DNA of 6,479 bases, from positions 1 through 6,479 of the forward strand of contig JANTGQ010000080.1 of the NCBI GenBank assembly GCA_024762845.1. Reading direction: 5' to 3'. The translations under genes were made by a program, and so were the position numbers. This DNA is from Nitratifractor sp. GTDB lineage: Bacteria > Campylobacterota > Campylobacteria > Campylobacterales > Sulfurovaceae. Under the pieces are notes generated by a model that saw only the letters and a list, made by a program, of their open reading frames with translations, did no database searches and was not told where the DNA came from. Of the stretch, positions 1 to 6,244 are shown piece by piece (position 1 is the stretch's first letter; each line of letters begins with the position of its first letter).

Positions 1-989
1 GCTGTTCCGTAGGTGTCAACAGCTATTGATGTTGGTTTGGCAACTCCGATTGCGTATGATATCTGTACTACACACTTCTTTGCCAAGCCAGCAGCAACTA
101 TATGTTTTGCAATATAGCGAGCAGCGTAGAGACCGGAGCGGTCAACTTTTGTATAATCTTTGGAGCTTTGTGCACCACCACCTATTGGGGCATACCCACC
201 AAAGCTGTCAACTATGAGTTTACGACCTGTCAACCCAGAGTCGTGTAGTGAAGAGTGCGATACATATTTACCTGTTGGGTTGATATGGATTATTGTTTCA
301 TCTTTGTTGTAGAGCTCTTGTGGTAAGCCGGCATCATCAATAAGAGTTTGGATTAATTCGCGAACACTCTCGATACTCATATTTGAAACGCAGGGTGCAG
401 AGACAACGATAGTATGGATCTTTTGTGGTTTGCAGCTCTCGAAATTATCTTTTGTACCGTAATCTATGGTTACCTGGGTTTTGATATCAACACCTAATTG
501 TGACGGATTTGCTTGTGCGTAGGCATAGACTTTCTCCATAAGTACTCTCGCATAGGTAATGGCACTTGGCATATAGTTCTCGGTCTCTGAGTCTGCGTAG
601 CCAAACATTATACCTTGATCCCCTGCGCCTGTTTCTCCATCTTCCTGGTCAACGCCTTGGTTTATCTCTGGCGATTGTGCATTAAGAAGCACCTGAACCT
701 CTACATCTTCAGGGTGGAGGCACTCCTCTTTTGTAAAGTATGGGTTGCCGTTATAGCCAATTTTTGCCAATGCGTCATGCACAATTGCTTTGTAATCTTC
801 GGTTGTCAGTTTAGTGTTGGAGCTTACCTCTCCGCCAATTACAACATGTTTTCCTGCTACAAATACCTCTGATGCTACCCTTGACTTTGCATCACCAATA
901 ATTAGCCTGTCAACAATGCTGTCTGCAATTATATCTGCGCACTTGTCTGGATGCCCAGGGCTTACGACTTCGCTTGTAAATAGATACAC
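1..989 (-). CDS. metK: S-adenosylmethionine synthetase (methionine adenosyltransferase), 3' end outside the window
   Basis: Makes S-adenosylmethionine from ATP and L-methionine in the cytoplasm, releasing phosphate and diphosphate; it supplies methylation, polyamine and radical-SAM chemistry. I translated the reverse strand by hand: 329 complete codons from a GTG at 989, running off the left edge without a stop. Family motifs are in order: LFTSEVVSPGHPDK at the N-terminus (ATP-binding His and Asp), INQGVDQEDGETGAGDQG in the first third, FGYA just after it, INPTGKY, GLTGRKLIVDSFGG, GGGAQSSKD, KVDRSGLYAARY and SYAIGVAKPTS. The wording (VVSPGHPDKCAD, SSLHDSGLTGRK, GGGAQSSKD) follows the Campylobacter jejuni-type enzyme, not the E. 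coli or Helicobacter pylori type, which read GGGAFSGKD. Full-length relatives have roughly 400 residues, so about 70 C-terminal residues are missing. GTG is chosen because AAAGGAG lies four bases upstream and the usual N-terminus begins there. Confidence 0.97.
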   Translation of the reverse strand, partial: MYLFTSEVVSPGHPDKCADIIADSIVDRLIIGDAKSRVASEVFVAGKHVVIGGEVSSNTKLTTEDYKAIVHDALAKIGYNGNPYFTKEECLHPEDVEVQVLLNAQSPEINQGVDQEDGETGAGDQGIMFGYADSETENYMPSAITYARVLMEKVYAYAQANPSQLGVDIKTQVTIDYGTKDNFESCKPQKIHTIVVSAPCVSNMSIESVRELIQTLIDDAGLPQELYNKDETIIHINPTGKYVSHSSLHDSGLTGRKLIVDSFGGYAPIGGGAQSSKDYTKVDRSGLYAARYIAKHIVAAGLAKKCVVQISYAIGVAKPTSIAVDTYGT

Positions 990-993
990 GTTT

Positions 994-1015
994 CTCCTTT
1001 TTTTCTGCAATTATA
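994..1015 (-). promoter_or_regulatory. Predicted metK -10 box and ribosome binding site
   Basis: On the minus strand a perfect TATAAT occupies 1015-1010, and AAAGGAG occupies 1000-994, four bases before the GTG start of metK. Transcription would begin near 1003, leaving a leader of only about 14 bases, too short for a riboswitch. No clear -35 is visible, which is usual for Campylobacterota promoters. The box lies in the 69-base gap after the antiporter stop codon, so metK probably has its own promoter as well as possible read-through. Confidence 0.5.
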
Positions 1016-1058
1016 CACTCTAGTAAGCGGTTTTTACTTAGAAGCAGAAGAGCCCCTA

Positions 1059-2657
1059 CTATTTTTTTAGTGGAGCGTGTAGAATCTCTTTAGACATCAC
1101 CTTGGTAAGCACATCCACAGTGGTAAAGACTGTATCTATTTTACAATCACCAAGCGCCTCTCTCTCCTTATTGTCGCGTACACGGGCTACTATGTGCGCT
1201 TTTGGTGCCATATCGATAACAGCTTGTGTAATAAGACGAATCTTCTCAAGATTATGGAGTGTAATAACTACCCCTACAGCCTCTTTTATGTTAATAGACT
1301 CTAACACCAGGCGCTGCGCGGCATTTCCAAAAAATACCGGTTCACTATTCTCTAGTGCCTCTTCGTAGAGTTTAAGGTCGTGCTCTATTAGGATATAGTC
1401 TAAACCCTGCTCTTTAAGCTCTTTGGTAAGTCCATGCCCCAATGGTCCGTAGCCACAGACAATAATATGGTTTTTTAAGCCAGTAGATTGGATAACAAAC
1501 TCCTTATGCGGCTCTGTAAAGAGCTTATCGGCAAGGCGGGTGAGGTTGTTTATAATAAAAGGGGTAAGAATCATAGAGATAATTACAGCAGCAGCAAGAG
1601 TATTTGAAGTTGTTGCATCTATCAGTTTTTGATCTTGAGCAATTACAAAGATAACAAGCGAAAACTCACCAATTTGCGAAAGTGCCAGAGCACTCTTAAA
1701 AGCTGTACGCTTCTGCCCAAAAATGAGTACCAAAAAGAGAACAACCGCTTTTAGCGCCATAACAGTGAGCACAAGAGCAGCGATAGTAAAGATATTGTGG
1801 TAGATTATACTTAAATCAACCCCATACCCTACAACAAAGAAAAAGAGCCCCAGCAAGAGGTCTCTAAAGGGTGCCAAGTCAGCCTCTATCTGGTATTTAT
1901 AGTGAGACTCTGCAAGCAGCATACCTGCAAAAAATGCACCCAAAGAGTAGGAGAAGCCAAAAAGATGCGCCGTTTCTGCAGAGGTTAGGACTATAAAGAG
2001 AATTGCCAGTAGAAATATCTCCTGGTTTTGGGAGCGAACGGCAAACTTGAGGTAGTAGTTTATCGCAAAGCGCACTAAAATAAAGAGTGCGAGAAAGAGC
2101 GTTAGATTTATTGCAGTCGTTGCAAGCAAACCGCTTAGCTCAACATCTTTGGTAAATATTTGAATCACAATTAAAATTGGAATAACCGCAATATCCTGAA
2201 AGAGAAGAATTCCTAAGACTTTACGTCCATATCCTGAATGTATATCACCATTTTCATTCAGCATCTTGAGTACAATTGCAGTTGATGAGAGTGAGAGTGC
2301 CAAACCAATAACTGTAGCGCTCTTTTGTGAAAAACCAAAAAGATAAAAGGCAAGCAGCGCAAAAAGAAGTGCTGAGAGAGCAACCTGTAGGGTGCCATAG
2401 ATAAAGACCTGTTTACGCATCGCTTTGAGTTCAGCAAAGCTAAACTCTAGACCTATTGTAAACATTAAAAAGATTATTCCAAGCTCTGATATATGGTCGA
2501 GCAGTGCCTTACTTTCGCTGTTTTCCCCTAGACCTGCAGCGATAAGTATACCCGTAAAGATATACCCTATAGCTGTTGGAAGCTCAAGAGATTTAAGCAA
2601 AATATTTAGAATAGATGCAACTAAAATTGCCAATAGCACAACAACGAACTGCTCCAA
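1059..2657 (-). CDS. KefB/KefC-type monovalent cation:proton antiporter (CPA2 family) with C-terminal TrkA-N/RCK domain
   Basis: A 532-residue inner-membrane protein expected to exchange K+ or Na+ for H+, gated by nucleotide binding at its cytoplasmic domain. Residues 1-372 carry about 12-13 hydrophobic segments. Family motifs include TIGLEF (67-72), LLFQDIAVIP (151-160, with the Gln154-Asp155 pair of Kef-type carriers), FFFVVGYGVDL (272-282) and LSQIGEFSLV (326-335). Residues about 397-515 form a Rossmann-type TrkA-N domain: IIVCGYGPLGHGL (398-410, GxGxxG), acidic Glu425/Asp427 at the end of strand 2 (suggesting NAD(H)), FGNA (443-446) and ARVRD (491-495). It is shorter than E. coli KefB/KefC (about 600-620 residues), mainly at the C-terminus, and no KefF/KefG partner is nearby, so glutathione gating should not be assumed. 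The start is TTG: GAGGG lies five bases upstream, an in-frame TAA is five codons upstream, and the first membrane helix starts immediately. Ion specificity cannot be read from the sequence. Confidence 0.93.
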   Translation of the reverse strand: MEQFVVVLLAILVASILNILLKSLELPTAIGYIFTGILIAAGLGENSESKALLDHISELGIIFLMFTIGLEFSFAELKAMRKQVFIYGTLQVALSALLFALLAFYLFGFSQKSATVIGLALSLSSTAIVLKMLNENGDIHSGYGRKVLGILLFQDIAVIPILIVIQIFTKDVELSGLLATTAINLTLFLALFILVRFAINYYLKFAVRSQNQEIFLLAILFIVLTSAETAHLFGFSYSLGAFFAGMLLAESHYKYQIEADLAPFRDLLLGLFFFVVGYGVDLSIIYHNIFTIAALVLTVMALKAVVLFLVLIFGQKRTAFKSALALSQIGEFSLVIFVIAQDQKLIDATTSNTLAAAVIISMILTPFIINNLTRLADKLFTEPHKEFVIQSTGLKNHIIVCGYGPLGHGLTKELKEQGLDYILIEHDLKLYEEALENSEPVFFGNAAQRLVLESINIKEAVGVVITLHNLEKIRLITQAVIDMAPKAHIVARVRDNKEREALGDCKIDTVFTTVDVLTKVMSKEILHAPLKK

Positions 2658-2662
2658 TGTAT

Positions 2663-2667
2663 CCCTC
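2663..2667 (-). promoter_or_regulatory. Ribosome binding site that fixes the antiporter TTG start
   Basis: Reads GAGGG on the minus strand, with a five-base spacer (ATACA) to the TTG at 2657-2655. Together with the in-frame TAA five codons upstream and the absence of any nearby ATG, it makes TTG the only sensible start. Confidence 0.6.
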
Positions 2668-2789
2668 TCTTATATCTAAATTTGATGAGACTTCTACTCT
2701 TTTGCCTCTAAAAAACAGGGCTCGAGCAGAAAAATAGATTTTGTTTTGATTTTTTGTGAAACTTTTGTGTGATTTACGTAAGTTTATCG

Positions 2790-2798
2790 ATTATACCA
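2790..2798 (-). promoter_or_regulatory. Predicted antiporter promoter, extended -10 (TGG-TATAAT)
   Basis: On the minus strand the sequence reads TGGTATAAT, a perfect -10 hexamer with the TGn extension. Transcription would begin near 2783, giving a leader of about 125 bases before the TTG start. No good -35 hexamer is present at the normal distance. A short dyad (2816-2829) covers the -35 region instead, so control by a bound regulator is plausible. A perfect 8-bp palindrome, TTACGTAA (2774-2781), lies at the predicted start site. Confidence 0.55.
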
Positions 2799-2815
2799 TT
2801 AATTCTTTAAAGTTC

Positions 2816-2829
2816 ATTGCAAATGCAAT
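2816..2829. promoter_or_regulatory. Dyad ATTGCA-AA-TGCAAT between divergent promoters, candidate operator
   Basis: Two perfect 6-base half-sites in inverted orientation, separated by AA. The dyad sits 20 bases upstream of the leftward -10 (2790-2795) and 19 bases upstream of the rightward -10 (2849-2854), so it covers the -35 region of both promoters. The size suits a dimeric helix-turn-helix regulator. No regulator gene is visible in the window. A further TGCAAT copy lies in the rightward leader at 2881-2886. In AT-rich DNA a 12-base match can arise by chance, so this is a candidate only. Confidence 0.4.
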
Positions 2830-2842
2830 ACTCTATAAAATT

Positions 2843-2854
2843 TTTTGATATACT
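2843..2854 (+). promoter_or_regulatory. Predicted promoter of the rightward operon, Campylobacterota-style extended -10
   Basis: Reads TTTTGATATACT: a T-run, then TG-A, then TATACT, which matches the TTTTGnTATAAT -10 layout described for sigma-70 promoters of Campylobacter and Helicobacter. Transcription would start near 2861, giving a leader of about 80 bases before the ATG at 2940. There is no obvious -35 hexamer, as is usual in this phylum. Confidence 0.6.
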
Positions 2855-2866
2855 AGCGGTAGTAGA

Positions 2867-2910
2867 TTAACCCAGAGTTCTGCAATCTCTAATGCGAAAT
2901 CTGGGATTAA
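2867..2910 (+). other. Possible hairpin in the 5' leader of the HerA-like ATPase operon
   Basis: CCCAGA (2871-2876) pairs perfectly with TCTGGG (2900-2905) across a 23-base loop. Flanking TTAA (2867-2870) can extend the stem to TTAA (2907-2910) with one bulged base. The right arm overlaps a second small inverted repeat, GGATT-AA-AATCC (2904-2915), so two mutually exclusive pairings are possible. It lies just downstream of the predicted transcription start and before the AAGGAG at 2925-2930. There is no following T-run, so it is not a standard terminator. The stem is short and the loop long, so a chance repeat remains possible. Confidence 0.3.
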
Positions 2911-2939
2911 AATCCGGAGTAAAAAAGGAGTGTTGATAG

Positions 2940-5282
2940 ATGGATACCTTAAAAGCGGTGTATGAGAAGGCGGGGCTTTTCTATCTTGGGAAAGATGTTG
3001 ACAAAAGTACATTTGAAGCGACAGAGATTTTGACGCTGCTTAAAAATAAAAACTTTACAACCCATGCAGCAATAATCGGGATGACAGGCTCTGGAAAAAC
3101 AGGTCTTGGTATCGATATACTAGAAGAGGCAGCGATAGATAATATCCCATCTATCGTTATCGACCCTAAAGGGGATATGGCAGATATGCTCTTGACCGAC
3201 CCCGACTTTAAGCCAGAATCTTTTCTACCGTGGGTAGAGGATGAGGCAAAAAGTAAAGGGGCAGACCCACTTGAGTATGCAGCTAAAACTGCTGCGATGT
3301 GGAGAGAGGGGATAGAGAGTTTTGGGCAAGATAGCAATAGAGTGGCAAAATTCGCTGCAGTTGACAAAACAATATACACCCCAGGTTCGAGCGCGGGAAT
3401 TGGAATTAATATTTTAAGCTCGCTTAGTACCCCAAGTAGTGAGATTTTAGAGGATACCGACAGCTTTACAGCCTACCTTGGCAGTACGGTTGCGTCGCTC
3501 TTGGCACTTGTGGAGATAGAGGCAAATCCGCTTGAGAGCAAAGAGTTTATTCTGCTCTCGCAAATTATAGCAAATGCATGGAGAAGTGGGCAAAACCTGG
3601 GTATAGATACTCTAGTGGGTGCCGTTATCAACCCGCCGTTTAAAAAGATTGGCGTCTTGCCATTGGAGAGCTTCTACCCGCAAAGTGAGCGCTTTAAGCT
3701 GGCCAATAAATTTAACTCTGTTATCGCATCGCCTGCATTTATGGGATGGCTAAGTGGCGAGAGTCTCGACATTCAAAAGCTCCTCTATGGTAGCGATGGA
3801 AACGCGAGAGTCTCTATCTTCTCTATCGCACACCTTAATGAGTCGCAAAGAATGTTCTTTGTAACACTGCTGCTGAATAAAATCATAGCCTGGATGCGCC
3901 TGCAAAGCGGGAGTAACAGGCTGCGTGCCATGCTCTATATGGATGAGATTTACGGATACTTCCCACCTATAAAAAACCCGCCAAGTAAAGAGCCGATGAT
4001 TACACTGCTTAAGCAGGCGCGTGCCTATGGACTCGGTGTTGTCTTAAGCACGCAAAACCCGGTAGACTTGGACTACAAAGGCTTAAGTAATATCGGTACA
4101 TGGTGTATTGGGCGCTTGCAGACAACGCAGGATATCGAGCGCGTAATCGATGGGCTTGGTGGCAAGATAGACTCGAGTTTTAGCAAAAAAGAGATAGCGA
4201 CCCTTTTGGCAAATCTTAAAAAGCGGACATTCTTTCTAAAGAGCGCCCATATCGATGATATCAGACTATTTGGCACACGCTGGGTAATGAGTTACCTTAA
4301 GGGGCCACTCAAAAAAGATGAGATATCTGCACTTATGGCAGCAAAAAAAGAGAGCACAGTCGTACCGCAGAGTATAAGCAGCACACCAACAGCTGCGGAT
4401 GATAACTTTGTAAGCAATGTTGTTTTTAGTGGCAATGTAGTTCAGAGGTTCGAGATAGACCCAACCGGGCAAAACCGCTTTACTCCAACAATTGGGGCAT
4501 CGGTTGAGGTTGCTTACCAAGATGCAAGACGAGGTATAGATACAAGCAAACATCTTGAGCTTATGTTAAATTTAGAGGGCTTGCAAAACTACAACTGGGA
4601 TGAGAGTGAAGAGCTCGATACAGCGCTGGAGAATTTTGCAAAAAAAGCACCAAGTGGAGCAAAGTTTAAACACTTAAACGACTTTGTGGCAAAAGACAGC
4701 GGGCTTAAACTCGCAAAGCGCTCGCTTAAAGAGTATATCTACAAAGAGCAAAAGATGGAGCTTTACCGCCAAAAGCGGCTTCGAATAGAGTCTGAGGTTG
4801 GGGAGAGTCTGAATGATTTTACTTACAGAGTCGAAGATGTACTTAAAGAGAAGTACGAAGAGAAGTTAGAGGAGCTGCAAGAGCGCTACAAGCGCAAACT
4901 TGATCGTCTTGAATCGCAGCTTGATAATGCGCAACGAAAAGTGGAGAAGGAAAAAGCTGACCAGACAAGCTCGATTATAAGTGCCGGTATATCGATTGTA
5001 TCAGCACTCTTTGGCAGCAGAAGCATGACACGCCTCTCGACAGCTGCAAACAGAAGCGGGCGAGTGATGAAAGAGCGAGGAGACATAAGCCGTGCCCAAG
5101 CGAAGGTCGAGGAGCTAGAGGAGCGTATAAGCGAGCTCCAAGCAGAGCTTGAAGAGAAGATAGATGAGCTCCACAGTGACTACTCGTTAGATAACTACGA
5201 GATTGATACAATCTTTATTAAGCCAAAAAAGAGCCTCATTGATATTAATGAAGTCGCTCTACTCTGGAGGGTGGCATTTTAA
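2940..5282 (+). CDS. HerA-like P-loop ATPase (FtsK/HerA superfamily) with C-terminal coiled-coil/hydrophobic tail
   Basis: A 780-residue ATP-binding protein of the HerA/VirB4-like group; such proteins form hexameric motors, often moving DNA. Walker A is GMTGSGKT (47-54), followed by VIDPKGD (73-79), as in HerA-like ATPases. A mostly helical region follows (about 150-310). Walker B is MLYMDE (331-336), with Asp335 and catalytic Glu336. STQNPVD (370-376) and GRLQTTQDIERV (391-402) fill the places of the sensor and trans-acting arginine elements. Residues about 610-675 are a charged coiled coil; 677-693 are uncharged, Ser/Gly/Ile-rich and hydrophobic; a basic stretch and a second coiled coil (about 716-747) follow. 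The ending (VALLWRVAF) looks intact. The ATG start has AAGGAG nine bases upstream. It is first in a three-gene run and overlaps the next gene if that gene starts at ATT. No NurA nuclease partner is visible, so a HerA-NurA repair role is not supported. The biological function is unknown. Confidence 0.85.
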   Translation: MDTLKAVYEKAGLFYLGKDVDKSTFEATEILTLLKNKNFTTHAAIIGMTGSGKTGLGIDILEEAAIDNIPSIVIDPKGDMADMLLTDPDFKPESFLPWVEDEAKSKGADPLEYAAKTAAMWREGIESFGQDSNRVAKFAAVDKTIYTPGSSAGIGINILSSLSTPSSEILEDTDSFTAYLGSTVASLLALVEIEANPLESKEFILLSQIIANAWRSGQNLGIDTLVGAVINPPFKKIGVLPLESFYPQSERFKLANKFNSVIASPAFMGWLSGESLDIQKLLYGSDGNARVSIFSIAHLNESQRMFFVTLLLNKIIAWMRLQSGSNRLRAMLYMDEIYGYFPPIKNPPSKEPMITLLKQARAYGLGVVLSTQNPVDLDYKGLSNIGTWCIGRLQTTQDIERVIDGLGGKIDSSFSKKEIATLLANLKKRTFFLKSAHIDDIRLFGTRWVMSYLKGPLKKDEISALMAAKKESTVVPQSISSTPTAADDNFVSNVVFSGNVVQRFEIDPTGQNRFTPTIGASVEVAYQDARRGIDTSKHLELMLNLEGLQNYNWDESEELDTALENFAKKAPSGAKFKHLNDFVAKDSGLKLAKRSLKEYIYKEQKMELYRQKRLRIESEVGESLNDFTYRVEDVLKEKYEEKLEELQERYKRKLDRLESQLDNAQRKVEKEKADQTSSIISAGISIVSALFGSRSMTRLSTAANRSGRVMKERGDISRAQAKVEELEERISELQAELEEKIDELHSDYSLDNYEIDTIFIKPKKSLIDINEVALLWRVAF
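5266..5270 (+). promoter_or_regulatory. Ribosome binding site supporting an ATT start for the DUF2868-like gene
   Basis: A perfect GGAGG inside the last codons of the ATPase gene, five bases before ATT (5276-5278). No ATG, GTG or TTG in the downstream frame lies at a usable distance: the GTG at 5271 is in the ATPase frame and meets its stop three codons later. The next standard start, TTG at 5330, has no such site. Confidence 0.5.
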
Positions 5283-6244
5283 CGCTTAAGAGTCTGAAGC
5301 AGCTTTTTCTAAGATATAAGCCCTATTTTTTGGTAATATTGGGGCTCTTTATCGGTTTTGGGGTAAGTAGCGGATTTTTGCTTTATAGTGGAAAAGAGTT
5401 GGTTAATGCACTTTTGTACCTCTTTTTTGTGGTCTTCTTGCCTGCACTCTTTTCGACCGTTACACTTGTTTTGCTACTCTTTCGCCGTGACGCAAAGAGT
5501 CTTGAGGGGGTCAAAAGCTCTTTTCTCTTTGGGCTCTTCTTCTCTATTGGGGCATTTTTTGCCCTTTTTATTACGGTGGCAACACAGGATATTGCCTTTG
5601 GATGGGCAACAACACTCTCTATAGAGCCAAAAAAGTTTAGCAGTTTTTTAAATAGTATCGCAATCTGGAAAGGCATCTGCAGTAGCTGTGTTATCGATGA
5701 AAATCTAGCACAAGTCAGCCAAATTACACGGTTAGGCGGTGCGGTAAGCACAGAGCAGGTAGCAAAAGCCAAAGAGTTAGGAGAGTGGTGGAGATATTTG
5801 GCAATGGCAACACTAATTTACGGTGTTGTCTATAGGGGGCTTCTTTTGCTCTTTGTATCGATACTACCGAATAAAAAGAGAGGACTCTTTGAGAGTAGCC
5901 CAAATTGTGACAGCTTCGATGGACTCAAAAGCTCTAAAAGAGAGTTAACACCACGAGACGCACTCAAAAGTAGGCACTTTAGGCTACTAGGCTATGATGT
6001 TGGCAACTTAGAGTCGCTTGGTCTACAAAGTGATGAGAGTGCGCAGAGTGTTGTGGTTGCCGTAAATGCCTGGGAGCCACCGATTTTAGATTTTTTTGAC
6101 TATCTCGATACTTTGGGGATGAGCCAAAAACAGATTGCTCTACTGCTACTTGGAGTAGGTGGCAAGAGGGCGAGCGATAGCGATATTGCAATCTGGCTTG
6201 ATAAGTTAGAGCAGTTGCAAAAAGTTTATGAGGTGATTGTATGA
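5276..6244 (+). CDS. Membrane protein resembling the DUF2868 family; probable ATT start (conventional alternative TTG at 5330)
   Basis: A 322-residue protein from ATT, or 304 from TTG at 5330. ATT is preferred because GGAGG lies five bases upstream and because the added stretch, LTLKSLKQLFLRYKPYF, is a basic lead-in to the first membrane helix, as expected for an inner-membrane protein; the TTG has no ribosome binding site. Numbering from ATT, hydrophobic segments lie at about 20-38, 42-68, 84-102 and 173-196, and residues about 198-322 form a soluble, probably cytoplasmic domain. FGWATTL (108-114), EWWRYLAMATLIYGVVYR (170-187) and NAWEPP (264-269) resemble what I remember of DUF2868 proteins, and the following gene fits DUF3482, the usual neighbour of that family. 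A CSSC pair (135-138) lies in the loop between helices 3 and 4. The stop codon overlaps the next start (ATGA), suggesting translational coupling. Molecular function is not known. The family call rests on remembered motifs, not a search. Confidence 0.75.
   Translation: MLTLKSLKQLFLRYKPYFLVILGLFIGFGVSSGFLLYSGKELVNALLYLFFVVFLPALFSTVTLVLLLFRRDAKSLEGVKSSFLFGLFFSIGAFFALFITVATQDIAFGWATTLSIEPKKFSSFLNSIAIWKGICSSCVIDENLAQVSQITRLGGAVSTEQVAKAKELGEWWRYLAMATLIYGVVYRGLLLLFVSILPNKKRGLFESSPNCDSFDGLKSSKRELTPRDALKSRHFRLLGYDVGNLESLGLQSDESAQSVVVAVNAWEPPILDFFDYLDTLGMSQKQIALLLLGVGGKRASDSDIAIWLDKLEQLQKVYEVIV
6230..6236 (+). promoter_or_regulatory. Ribosome binding site of the GTPase gene
   Basis: GAGGTGA is a strong match to the anti-Shine-Dalgarno complement, four bases before the ATG at 6241. 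It lies inside the last codons of the membrane protein gene and selects this ATG over the in-frame ATG at 6250. Confidence 0.6.

Noticed and set aside
615..1023. Plus-strand open frames of 85 and 69 codons across the metK region
   Set aside because: They lie antisense to metK, which translates with its conserved motifs throughout; no ribosome binding site or recognisable protein.
1020..1058. Possible transcription terminator after the antiporter gene (AGTAA...TTACT repeat at 1022-1038)
   Set aside because: The stem is only five AT-rich pairs and has no T-run in the right place on the minus strand.
990..1058. SAM riboswitch upstream of metK
   Set aside because: The gap is 69 bases and the predicted leader about 14; no SAM-riboswitch core or terminator stem is visible.
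2720..2727. Perfect palindrome GCTCGAGC in the antiporter leader
   Set aside because: Eight bases only, unsupported by position or a second copy; expected by chance.
2940..5282. Classical HerA-NurA repair motor, or a HerA-based defence pair with a SIR2 or DUF4297 effector
   Set aside because: No NurA, SIR2 or DUF4297-like gene is seen in the window; the neighbours are a membrane protein and a GTPase, and the C-terminal tail differs.
5383..5772. Minus-strand open frame of 129 codons opposite the DUF2868-like gene
   Set aside because: Antisense shadow of a gene with clear membrane helices and family motifs; the product is low-complexity basic sequence with no recognisable domain.
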